In this document: positions 26,201 to 34,920 of the stretch, in pieces
Layout: each line of letters begins with the position of its first letter
Numbering within the stretch: position 1 is the first letter of the stretch
NCBI RefSeq assembly: GCF_026151205.1
Contig: NC_087077.1
Coordinates: forward strand, 8,981,983-9,045,982
DNA from: Bolinopsis microptera
Lineage: Eukaryota; Ctenophora; Tentaculata; Lobata; Bolinopsidae
Direction: 5' to 3'
Length of the DNA stretch: 64,000 nt
The notes under the pieces: model-generated
Told to the model about the DNA's origin: nothing
The model's database searches: none
The model's input: only the letters and a program-made list of their open reading frames with translations
Program-made: the position numbers and the translations under genes

Positions 26201-29200
26201 ATTACATAATACTCCCTTTAACATGGACACGAAGGCGGGACCAAACACGGCCCAAATGATTAACTATAGTGATAAACTTGGAACATTAAACAATTTGATT
26301 TGATTTTACCTTTTGATTAAATATAGATTAATATCTTTTAGCTGTTAACATAATTTAGCCATATAGAAATTCACTATTCAAGCCCCAAGGATAAGGGTAT
26401 ATATTATATTATGTAAATTGATTAATAAATTTTATAAAACGGTAATAATAAATAATTTTTAAAATATGAGTAGAATTTATTTAAACCCCTTTGTAATAAT
26501 AAATGTAGCCGGCCGATAAAAATTCAACGTACAGGCTAGAAGTTAATATATAATAACACCCTTCAAGCCAAGTTGTATAAAGTGTTGCACATAATTATCG
26601 AGAACGTTAAAACCAGTGTAATCCTAAGTTTTGCCAGTCAAGTCTTATCAGAAAGATGATTAAATTGTTGAATATGGCTTTATGTTAACACTTAACAGCT
26701 AAAAGATATGAATTATGTGAATACAAGTAGGTTGACGCTTATAAACAAAAGGTAAAATCTAATTGTGTTATCTTACAAGTTTATTACTAGTTAATCATTT
26801 GGGACGGTGTTTGGCTCCGCCCTTGGGCATTGTGACCATGTTATAAGTGAGTATCAACATCATGATGTGATCCGCCCTTTTAGGAAAGTAAAGGGCTATT
26901 TAGGAAAGTAAACGCCCTTTTAGAAAAAATACCGCCCTTATGTCCTCCACAGTCCACCCTCGTGTCCGGTTCCCGTATAACGACTGCTGTACGTGGGGCG
27001 GCGTTTAAACGAGATTCTAAAGGTGTCCAGAAGAAGCTCCGCTTTTTTCCCTCAGAAGCGAAGTTATACCTATTACATTAATGAAAAATGTACAGCTTCC
27101 TGTTTGATCTTTCTTGGAGCATTCCAGAGATATTTAAAAAAAGTTAAGTTGTGCATACTAGCCAAGTTAATCCTTATCACAAAACATCATGAACAAATCT
27201 AAAAAACAATTTTAAATTTCATGATTTCATCATTGAACCGCTTTACGGATTATAAACTCACTAAACCACCTAATTTCGTCTGTTTAATCCGTACTTGGTA
27301 CAATCTCCGGCATTCTTTTGGATCTAATCAGAATCTCCCACTTAATAATCAATTCTTTCTCTTGGAAGAACAATTTGACCAAAATAAATGTGCGAGTGTC
27401 TTCATTCTGCTATAATATTCACTGTTCACGATATAATTGACCCAATCCACACACATAATTAGCTGATGGTTATGATTTAATTAGAGCACACTGATCCCTC
27501 GTGAGATTAGTATAATCTCCCAATTATAGTAACCCATTGATCACACTTTACCAGCCATCACTCCATGAGTCGAAACACAAAAGTTAAATGGGTATAGACC
27601 GGGTGGGAGGCAATATTGCGAAATCAAACGATATACTGAGGTCAATTCGCAAATATGCAGTCTGCATAGCGCACAGATTATATGCGACAAATTGCGGACT
27701 TGGTCACCTCAAGTCTCATGTTACTGCCAATTGCTATCAATAGTTGATCATATCAAAAGGAGTTACCCACCACCGCAAAATTGAGACCAGACTGAAATTT
27801 TGTACAACTAATTAGGATGGGCACAGCCCAGTACAGCCTCATACATGGGTCGGAAGTATGCAATAGGAATCTGATTATATCTAATGGCCGGATCGTTACA
27901 TATTATTACAAAAGTGGTAAGGGCCAAAACGAGGCTGAAAAAAAAAGATCAACAGTCATGAGTCAACTTAAATTTTCTTATGGATCATTTATTCGTGTAC
28001 TTCTGGAAGTGCATTCTCGTCATAAAATTTTCGACGTTTAATACCAAATTTCTAATCATTCTGGACAACATTTCATTCGCTCCAAGAATCCAAGCTCCCA
28101 GTCATGATTATTTTGAGGTTACAAGTAGTAAGTAAACTTTATTTGGGTGCTCCCTCTCTTATCTGATCTACTGTTGACACGATCATTTGTCAATTTCAGA
28201 GGATCAGGGGGAAAAAAGGTTGTTGATTTGATTCGAAACTTTCATCAAATAATGAACGACAATAAAATAGAAGCATACAAAAATCGTGTCATAAAGTTTG
28301 TTCAAGCTGCTAAACTATAAGATTAAGTTGGAGCCACAAGACCTACATCAGGTAGACTAAAATCACTATATATTTTTAACAATATGATTACGGTTTTAAA
28401 TTTCCAGTATTAATCAACACGGGATACAACAAATCCCGGACTTTTACTATGCACTCCGTAATAAGAGAAGAGGTTGAGAAAATGGAAATGTCTGTTTCTT
28501 TTCAGAATAGGGATGAAAAGACATGATTAATGAGGATATGATGCTATTTATAGAATGATTACATGTGTGAAGTCATACTGCAAATAAGTACCTCTGATTA
28601 AATCATTATATCTAGAATTATATTGAAATTATTCCAGCGTTCGTCGACGAGAGAACTGAGCCAGAACTGCAACATATAATCTGAGAATCTAAGCGCTCGA
28701 TCGATCATCGATTGTGTATATGGCGCATTTCTTTCCTCAACGTACGCTATTTTTCAGTTTAAAACCGAAATTGAGAAAAAATGAATGAATAGAACAAAAT
28801 ATAATCCATATAAAACACGTACCTTGAGCGAATCAAAACAAGCGGTCACGTGACCGTTCTCTATCGACACGTGGGCGGGAGGGTGAGCATAGCGACACTC
28901 GTCTGCTTCCCGCGAACATTTACCTCTCTGAAACTCGCGACACACCTGCAAGAAAAGGGTTGTTACTGGATAACAAGGTCACAAATTGGGTTGGGTTTTT
29001 AATAGGTGTCGGTTACCAAGTTACAAATGCTTGTTTATTATCCCGTGGTACCAGACAATGGCTGTGAGGTTGGTCCATTTAATTTTTCTCTTTGGATTAT
29101 TGCTGGTTACTTATAAAGTCAAATGAGTTATGGTATATTGATATATACTATGTATATAGTTGGACCATGCTTATCAAAAATTCATTCATGCAATCGATAC

Positions 29201-32200
29201 TCTAAGGACTTGAGAAATATCTTAAAAAGCTTTTATTTATCGTTTAAAGGCTTTAATATAATTGTAGACATCGATTTATCTCAGCCTTTGCCCACTCTGG
29301 TACAAAGATCATTACTGGGTTTATTATGGGGTGCTGTGGAAATGAAATCTAGGTGTGACCGAGGGAAGGTAAGTCTGCAGAGGGATATACTTATGTAGTG
29401 TCCTTTTTAAGATGAATCGAATACTTTGGTATGTCATCTGAACGTCGCATTCGTCTGCTGGGGTATCTCTATAAATATGCACCGGGGTTTCTATAAATAC
29501 GCGACTAAACGGGTACGGAATTAGATCCGTGAAAATTCCGACTTGTACATATTTTAGAGGACAAGTTCTTGTGGACGGGGCCGTTTTAGTGTCCGTTCAG
29601 TGTTCATCAAAGTTGATCTCTATTGAGACCTACTTGGAACGTCGTTGACGTTCACTGAGACCTCAAATTCTTACATTAAAAGCATCGTATTACAAAGTCA
29701 GGGGAGGATCTTGAGATATGTGGCTCTGGAGATCATCGCTATTTGGTCCCTTGTTTAGTTACAATATTTATATCACTGACACTATAATATCAAGTCCACT
29801 ATAACTATAATACGGATCTCGGGCTCGTTTAACTTTAAGCACGTGATGACCCCCAGACTACAGACGTTCTCCTGTCACTCCCATCAACCATTGTCCTGCA
29901 ACTAATTTGGAGCCTAGAAGGTTCTAAAAGTCCGCAAGCTCCTGAATATTCAGTTCCAGAGAACAGAGAAGACAGGGACAAGGTGGTCCCGCGTGTAATT
30001 ACATGTAGAGTACTCTATGTATATTCGGCCAGGTAACAATAGGGTGAGTACGGCTAACAAAGCCAGCTTTGAATATTATCAAGGGTAATTAGGGTTAAAT
30101 TACAGCTTAGTCGCTCAGGCGGGGCTTACTCTAGGACCTCCCAGGGGATGGGGATCTATCTATAAGAGCTGAGAGTACAGGGGCTGATATTTGTGAACTT
30201 GAATATGGACACCTTCATCCAATCTGTATAAGTCTAATAATCATCATACCTTTGAGAGAATGGTTGAGTTATCTAGAAATTGAGATACAGTAACACAATA
30301 TACTGGGGATGGGATTGACCAAATATGGTTAAATGACAGTGTTCACAAGAGTTACTGTAATTGGACTCGGACATGAGAGTCGTTGTCATTGTTTATACAC
30401 CTGAGTTTTTAACAGACCATTCAGTGTGATGAACACACACATTCAGATCACAGGGCATTGTTTCACAGTGACATGTGAATGTAAGATAAGCCGAATTACA
30501 ACACCCTCATGGACTATCTCCCCCCACACTGTAATGTACACACGACCTACACACGGCTAATAGTGATTAGTAACAGCGCATGTGATTAGTGAGCAATGTG
30601 GTGTATAATTCTAGGCTCGTGTTTGACATCAAGAGCTCCACATGGGTCTGGAAACTGCTAGAAGAGATTTCATAAGAGGATCAGGATCGAGGTCATTTGT
30701 ATAGCTGATACTAATGGCCTATACCGATTATGCAATGCCTCGAGCCACTTGTTAACCTCAAACCCCCCTCTCACATGGTCAGACAATGCGGTAAATATAT
30801 AAACGGAGCTGGTGGTGGGGAGCCAAACAAAGATTTATAGCGTCTCCTGGAGAAATATAGCCAGGAGAATCTAAGAGACCGGTAAATTATGGAGAGAGAT
30901 GATTTATAAAGGCAATTTTTACGTAGAAGGAAGGCTACGTATAGATCGTTCAACGGTTAGTCTAGGACGTTGGATGAAATAATCTCCTTTAAATTGTGGT
31001 CAGGTTTGACCTCTACATCGTACACGCGGACCACCATTTGATCGGGCGGACCGGAAATGACTATACATTCACTCTATTAAGAGTTCTCTTGCTAGCCTTT
31101 ATTGGGGCCAAGTTCCTTTTAGCTTGTTATAGGGGTCTAACGACATGGACATTGTGATTTGAGCTTTAAGAAAGGTTCCCCCGATGGTTTTCATGGTTCA
31201 TGATTAAAACCATGTTGAATTAAAACAACACTGGTATCACACGACTACACTTGCGAGTCATATCATATTCGGGTAAAACTCTGTTTGTGATTGCAAGCAC
31301 AATCACTTATAATCCCCAGCCATGACGAGACAGAACTTTAGGTCGTGAACAGGTGCAAAGGCCGTGGTGAGACTGTCAGACTGTCCTAAAGTCAAAATAG
31401 GGATAAATTTAATCAAGGTTACTGCACCTGTCATCCTACTTCCTAATTCTTGCATTCATATTCATAATTTAAAGCTTCTCCGAACTGACGTCTGTCACTA
31501 ACTTTAGAACCGTTAAGATTTATAAATAGGCAATCAAAGTTATAAGGGGGTGTGTCTTATAACCATACCACTTCCAGTCGCTTTTCCAAAGCTAACTGGG
31601 AGCAGGTGGCCTTTATAGAAGTGCTGATCGATAATATACAAAAACTCTTAGGCTGTGTATATCGAAACTCTAACGGCTGTTTTAACTAAACCGAAAGGTG
31701 ACGTAGTTATGGGCAAAAAACGGTTTTGGTCACGTGACAGGCTGGTTAAACACGAATTCGATTGTTTAGGGCTCGGGTTAGGGTTAGGGTTGTGGTTAGG
31801 CTTATGCCTATGGATAGCTTCGGGGTGATGGTTAGGGTTAGGGTTGGGATTAGGGTTTATGTAAAACCGTTTTGTTCGACAGCAAAACCATAAAAACCAA
31901 AGTCACATGATAATTTTAAGGCGAGCGAATTAGTAAAAGCCAGTTTCGACACTGAGTGCATCTGAAATGAAGTTCGAAATAATCGTCAAAACTGAAGTGC
32001 AAACCACAAAAACTCCAGAATGAAGGAGACGTGATTGAAATCCGTGGTGATGACTTGTTTATGTAAAATAAAAATGGTTGTAAACGTGAAATAAACGTAT
32101 GTGGTACTGGGTACGGATTGATGTATATTTTAACAAACTACCTCTACTGCCAAGTCGGACCTCATCGGATCGTGCAAAATCTCCCTAGGTAACGCTCATC

Positions 32201-32397
32201 TATATTCAAACTCGCAACAAAAAGAGACACACAATAATAATGATTGGCCGGCCTCTTAGCACCCTTTATATAAACACAACATTAAACTGATGCAGCAAAG
32301 TATATGGTATTTGTGAAGTTAGTTCCCCGGTCCTCACCTCAATCATGAGCCATCTCCGGTCTCGTGTGTTGCCTTGCAGCGCACTCACGTTCAACAT
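1552..32397 (-). CDS. MBNL: Muscleblind-like RNA-binding splicing regulator (nine coding exons, whole gene)
   Basis: Joined coding exons, in transcript order: 32338-32397, 28823-28945, 16411-16569, 4961-5089, 4374-4502, 3688-3816, 2312-2812, 1832-2000, 1552-1709. Every junction is GT-AG. All introns are phase 0 except the last (phase 1), and the frame stays open for about 518 codons. Four C3H1 zinc fingers are visible: fingers 1 and 3 are C-X7-C-X6-C-X3-H ([20 protein letters not shown]), and fingers 2 and 4 are C-X7-C-X4-C-X3-H ([16 protein letters not shown]). The finger pairs are separated by a linker and followed by an Ala/Gly/Gln-rich tail with a basic KRK...KR signal, as in MBNL. Proteins of this family bind YGCY motifs in pre-mRNA, control alternative splicing and RNA localisation, and shuttle between nucleus and cytoplasm. 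Non-coding 5' exons cannot be seen from sequence alone. Family assignment is secure; which introns are used alternatively is inference. Confidence 0.93.
1832..2000 (-). CDS. MBNL: MBNL exon 8: second half of NLS
   Basis: 56 codons plus one base, acceptor CTTTCAG|TCC, donor CTTA|GTTAGT, phase 1 out. Begins [13 protein letters not shown]; joined to exon 7 it gives a KRK-x(n)-KR-x-A-L arrangement like the bipartite nuclear signal of MBNL. Without splicing, the frame ends two codons later at 1827. Confidence 0.85.
2312..2812 (-). CDS. MBNL: MBNL exon 7: low-complexity Ala/Gly/Ser region and first half of NLS
   Basis: 167 codons, acceptor TGCAG|GGA, donor ATG|GTATGA, phase 0. Rich in Gly, Ala, Ser, Leu and Pro (for example [17 protein letters not shown]), typical of the disordered MBNL C-terminal half. 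It ends with the basic cluster [11 protein letters not shown]. Reading through the donor meets a stop after one codon (2306), so intron retention would end the protein here. Confidence 0.88.
3688..3816 (-). CDS. MBNL: MBNL exon 6: rest of zinc finger 4
   Basis: 43 codons, acceptor TTTTCAG|GAG, donor CTG|GTATGT, phase 0. [19 protein letters not shown] completes finger 4; an Ala/Gln-rich helix-like segment ([14 protein letters not shown]) follows. The acceptor is only about 22 bp from a 14-bp E-box satellite in the upstream intron. Confidence 0.93.
3839..4155 (+). repeat. 14-bp E-box satellite, 22 full copies
   Basis: Head-to-tail array of CACGTGGTRATAGT, exact 14-bp period from 3839 to about 4147 with a partial 23rd copy. 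One position alternates G/A in blocks along the array: 5 G, 7 A, 5 G, 5 A. Each unit contains the palindromic E-box CACGTG. It fills more than half of the 557-bp MBNL intron 5 and stops about 22 bp from the exon 6 acceptor. Confidence 0.97.
4374..4502 (-). CDS. MBNL: MBNL exon 5: zinc finger 3
   Basis: 43 codons, acceptor TTCAG|GTA, donor AAG|GTTTGC, phase 0. Holds finger 3 ([18 protein letters not shown]) and the start of finger 4 (VCMDFMK). It is the structural twin of exon 2: the same E|VCRE entry and the same ..K| exit inside the next finger. Confidence 0.95.
4681..4917. mobile_element. Tc1/mariner-type MITE with TA target duplication
   Basis: Terminal inverted repeats begin CCTTACTCGGGAATATTAT (19 bp, perfect) and are flanked by TA on both sides. 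The left half is itself duplicated: the segment starting TTACTCGGGAA and running to AAAACCCACCA occurs at 4682-4770 and again at about 4799-4890, so the element has two direct copies and one inverted end. It occupies half of MBNL intron 4. Confidence 0.8.
4961..5089 (-). CDS. MBNL: MBNL exon 4: linker between finger pairs
   Basis: 43 codons, acceptor CCGACAG|AAC, donor GAG|GTTAGT, phase 0. Encodes [18 protein letters not shown] and then a basic stretch [12 protein letters not shown] that leads directly into finger 3. The ending 'LE' before VCRE mirrors the 'IE' that ends exon 1. Confidence 0.9.
7508..7834 (-). CDS. Candidate alternative MBNL cassette exon, Gly-Leu-Gly-Asn repeat
   Basis: Lies in MBNL intron 3, in the gene's orientation. 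A frame of 327 bp (109 codons) is bounded by an AG (ATGCAG|AAC) and a GT (AAAAAG|GTTCGT), both in phase 0, so inclusion would keep the MBNL frame between fingers 2 and 3. The predicted segment starts [16 protein letters not shown], has six perfect 12-bp repeats encoding GLGN (7641-7712), and ends MSKSQKK. The acceptor has a poor pyrimidine tract, so this may be a fortuitous open repeat rather than an exon. No homologue is recognised. Confidence 0.38.
7641..7712 (+). repeat. 12-bp minisatellite, six perfect copies
   Basis: CCGTTACCAAGT six times. On the minus strand it encodes Gly-Leu-Gly-Asn repeats. It lies inside the candidate cassette exon; its multiple-of-3 period preserves that frame. 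Confidence 0.95.
8081..8152 (+). repeat. 18-bp repeat carrying CACGTGAC, four copies
   Basis: Four copies of AAATACCACGTGACAAGC (the last ends AATC). A GTCACGTGAC palindrome lies 40 bp to the left. The unit is unrelated in its flanks to the 14-bp satellite at 3839 but shares the E-box core. Confidence 0.95.
16411..16569 (-). CDS. MBNL: MBNL exon 3: rest of zinc finger 2 and start of linker
   Basis: 53 codons, acceptor TCTTCAG|GAC, donor CAG|GTAACG, phase 0 both sides. [14 protein letters not shown] completes finger 2. A Gln/Leu-rich linker follows ([15 protein letters not shown]), comparable to the post-finger linker of other muscleblinds. The intron upstream of the acceptor carries a long CT/GA tract. 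Confidence 0.93.
17367..18401. mobile_element. hAT-like non-autonomous transposon containing a 24-bp minisatellite
   Basis: Terminal inverted repeats of 21 bp, starting CAGAGGCACATATTAGG, are flanked by a perfect 8-bp target-site duplication AGGCTCGG (17359-17366 and 18402-18409), diagnostic of hAT elements. Subterminal regions carry repeated TTTCCGC / GTGCGG-type motifs on both sides, as expected for transposase binding sites. The interior contains a 24-bp tandem repeat and about 330 bp of other sequence. No transposase was recognised in its open frames, so it is probably mobilised in trans. Confidence 0.9.
17583..17850 (+). repeat. 24-bp minisatellite inside the hAT-like element
   Basis: About eleven imperfect copies of CCCTTTCGGGACCGTGACCC plus AGGC. 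A variant unit with TTTTGGAACTCAT and TAGGCCACGTG occurs twice. Open in frames on both strands, but composition is repeat-driven and no protein is inferred. Confidence 0.92.
18659..18686 (+). repeat. Poly-G tract
   Basis: GG, GGGAGGGGG... continuing to 18678, then CC and six more Gs. On the transcribed MBNL pre-mRNA this is a C-rich tract. Homopolymer length here is prone to assembly error. Confidence 0.9.
19533..19650 (+). repeat. 20-bp tandem repeat, about six copies
   Basis: Unit CACATAAAACAGGATATTTC with minor variants (CAAAT for CACAT; one TATATCC). The last copies degrade into CCGGGATATTTCCGAG. Confidence 0.9.
20154..20230 (+). repeat. (AG)n microsatellite, 77 bp
   Basis: Uninterrupted AG dinucleotide run, CT on the pre-mRNA strand, in MBNL intron 2. 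It is the longest of several GA tracts in the gene. Confidence 0.98.
25969..26163 (+). repeat. 15-bp minisatellite, 13 copies
   Basis: Thirteen nearly perfect copies of GCGGAGGACACGAGT. The 15-bp period leaves at least five of the six frames open (for example AEDTS repeats), which explains the overlapping open frames on both strands. An inverted, diverged relic (GTCCTCCAC...CTCGTGTCC) lies at about 26942-26967. Confidence 0.96.
28823..28945 (-). CDS. MBNL: MBNL exon 2: zinc finger 1
   Basis: 41 codons, TGCAG acceptor and AAG|GTACGT donor, phase 0 at both ends. It holds the complete finger 1 ([10 protein letters not shown] then DECRYAHP) and the first Cys of finger 2 (ACFDSLK). It contains a GTCACGTGAC palindrome within the codons for GHVTA. 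Confidence 0.95.
28946..32337. other. MBNL intron 1 (3.4 kb)
   Basis: Nothing gene-like seen apart from an interstitial telomere-like tract at 31774-31858 and a GTCACGTGAC palindrome just to its left at about 31729. Otherwise unremarkable AT-rich sequence. Confidence 0.65.
31774..31858 (+). repeat. Interstitial TTAGGG-like tract
   Basis: Two clusters of TTAGGG/GGGTTA units (about three and four copies, with TGTGG and TTGGGA variants) separated by ~30 bp. It lies between AAAACGGTTTTG and AAAACCGTTTTG, which form an inverted pair. Confidence 0.85.
32338..32397 (-). CDS. MBNL: MBNL coding exon 1 (start codon)
   Basis: Encodes 20 residues beginning MLNVSAL and ending RDRRWLMIE, matching the short N-terminal lead (D-x-x-W-L-x-x-E) that precedes finger 1 in muscleblind proteins. 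The ATG at 32395-32397 is chosen because an in-frame TGA lies about 30 bases upstream with no other Met between. The donor is GAG|GTGAGG, phase 0. Confidence 0.88.
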
Positions 32398-34480
32398 CAC
32401 AGCAGGAGGCAGGGTGAGTGGGGATCAGCGGAGACAGCAGCAACAACAACAAATAATAGCACACAAATGGGCGAGGGGTAGGTTGATCCGAGTATAAAGC
32501 TAGATATGGAGATGAGTCTGTATACGCGGTTTAGGTGAAGCTAAGCGAGGCTCATAGACGAAGGAGGACTGGTCAAGATAGTAGTGAGTCAGGTATGAGA
32601 GATTGTGCGCGGAGAGTAGCTATTAAGAGGAACTGGTGACCTTGTCGTGGTGCATGGGTGTTACAGTGGTGGCAATGGGTGCAGATCGGCTGCGTGTTCA
32701 GTACAATGTGTGCACCTTCCCGTCCTGACGGCCTATACTAGCCACCAGCTCCACCAGTCACGTGACACAGCCTCACGGTACTCTTCCAGCCCAATAATCG
32801 ACCTGAACGCTACACAACTGCTCTTAATGACGGTCACGCGCTTACCACGTGACCACATCAGGCTTTATGTGGCAGTCAGGCGCGCGCTCTAACTGGTCTA
32901 CTTCTCGCACGTGACCTGGTTACCATTATCCCATTGGCGTGGAGTATGATCGAGCAGTTTCGGTATTATCCCTTATAAGAGCTAAGTGCGGAGGGAGCTG
33001 GGAGAGAGTAGGGATAGGAGAGCTAGGGTGATGTTCGGTGTTTTCATATCCTGGATCTGATACGCTGACAGGACCCCTCCACCAGTCCACCAGCTGCACT
33101 CACAACATTGACAACACACGAGCACAATTACATTGAACTACACACCCCACCTTAATGTCAGGGAGGCGGTCATGTGGAACACATACAATTACTCTGCACC
33201 GACTTTACTTTCATTTGTAATACTGGCTCTGTGTACTGGGGGTTATGAGGGGGACTAGGTGTCCAGCCTTTATTTGCAAATGTAATAAAGTTATTGGAGT
33301 ACTTATAAGGTTATGGATGACATGGGTATATGCACTACATGCAAGCTGACTTTGATTTTGATATTCAATATCAAATATATGCTGGGATGTTGCCGGGTAG
33401 GAATGATTGTTATTCAGTGAATTTACCAGTGACGAGGGCGGACATTTTAGTTGCTGTAGAGCTGGAATCAGCATTGCTTGGGCAGATATGTGATTTGAAA
33501 CGACATCTTATCCGGGTAGACATTTCTTAACCTGCTCTAGATTTTCTGATAGGTAGATGTCTCCATTTACATAACGTTGATTACATGACGAGTGATTAAT
33601 AAGTTTTGTTAGTTACAGTGCGTCATTAGAAAATTAAGAACCAACCGTAATTGAGGGAGGGTCATTTTATTAAATTGTAACTCTTATGATTCAGATGTCT
33701 CATGTTGTGCAGAATTAGACAAAGAAAACAACTCTCATTTAAACAAATAAAACATAAAAACAGTTTATTTTTACAAAACAATATCATTAAATCATGAAAT
33801 TTAAAATTCCAATAATCAATTTCAATACAGAGCGTTTTCTGATGAATTTGTTAATTATTAACTCTCCGCCACAGTGAAGATTGTTAAAAATGAGATTATT
33901 TTCAATGTCATTTTAAACATCCATGAGAAGGAAAAAATAAGATAAATCAAATGTACAGAAGGTTTTTAATACATTTCCTAATAGCAGTAATTAAGTTTGG
34001 GGCAATTCAAAATTGAACTAAACAAAAATCTTTTCTTAGTTACTAAATAAGTGGTCAAGACTCTCGCACTCAAAATCAAATCATTAATGCAAATTGCACA
34101 ATTATTCAATTAAAACTTAAATTCGTTCAAACTTTACAGACTCAACAAAACTAATAATCGTAATATACTTACATAACCCATAAACAAAAATGTCGAAAAT
34201 TGTAATAAAAAAGCCTAGCTGAAACACACTACACCAAGCTTGTGACATATTGGTTCCGCTATAATACAAATACAGCACAATCTTTGTCACCAAAAATGAG
34301 TTCTGAACAAATTGGGACAGATTTAGCTTCCTGAAAATAGTGGAACATCATTTGTTCGTCCACTTGCGCCCAAAAACATATTGTCGAACTTAAGACTTTC
34401 CAGCAAATATTGTTAAAAATTATGCTCTTCCAAGTTTCTGACTCTTTTGGCCACCTCTCTCTTTTTAAATCACATTAAAA
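32398..34480. other. Intergenic region: UBE2O 3' UTR and MBNL upstream/promoter region
   Basis: The two genes are tandem on the minus strand, 2.08 kb apart. The right part (about 33760-34480) is very AT-rich and probably the UBE2O 3' UTR; AATAAA on the minus strand occurs at 33764-33769 and 33666-33671. The left part (32398-33200) is richer in GC with CACGTGAC boxes at about 32757, 32847 and 32908, and should contain the MBNL 5' UTR and promoter. No TATA box can be assigned with confidence. Confidence 0.45.
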
Positions 34481-34920
34481 CTAGACAAAAAACTCTTCAG
34501 ACTTAGAATCTGAAGTCTCAGGTTGACTTGTAACTAAATCATAGTTCTCACCATTCCCCCTATATAGCAGTATACTACTTTCTCCCCCTATCATCTCCAT
34601 CGGAGGTGGGCCAGGGTCATACTTAGTGGAAACTCGGACAGGAACGTCTCCCAAACTCGGAGCACCGTAGTTAGCACTGTCTTCAGACTGATCAGTGGCT
34701 TTATTATTGTTCTCAGTAAGATCAACTGAGTCCTCAACTTCACCCCTGATTTCTGAACTGGCGACCACATCAAAAATAGTCTGGGGTTTAAAGATCTGAT
34801 CAGCAGCGGATATTATCTTGAGAGGGTTGAGAAGGGAGGTGACGCACGGGATAACACCTTTAGAGAGGGGGAGGAGAGGGTAGGTGATATTACACAGCTC
34901 GGGGGTGTTGTTCTGAGAAC
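34481..34920 (-). CDS. UBE2O: UBE2O terminal exon
   Basis: 440 bp, acceptor CCCCAG|GT, phase 1 in, TAG stop at 34481-34483. [10 protein letters not shown] resembles the FPLFPLSKG motif near the UBE2O C-terminus; here it lies early and is followed by about 120 acidic, Ser-rich residues ending SKSEEFFV. Confidence 0.85.

Larger units (their letters stand above)
16570..28822. other. MBNL intron 2 (12.3 kb)
   Basis: No independent gene supported. Contents: GA/CT tracts (16606-16636, 16800-16820, 20154-20230), a hAT-like element at 17367-18401, a G-rich run at 18659-18686, a 20-bp repeat at about 19533-19650, a CTTATACACTGTT repeat at about 21718-21805, a 15-bp minisatellite at 25969-26163, and a short CGCCCTTTTAGRAA repeat at about 26874-26938. 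Open frames of 60-120 codons show no recognisable domain. Confidence 0.7.

Noticed and set aside
25901-26303. Overlapping 70-110-codon open frames with AEDTS or similar repeats
   Set aside because: They arise from a 15-bp tandem repeat that is open in most frames on both strands.
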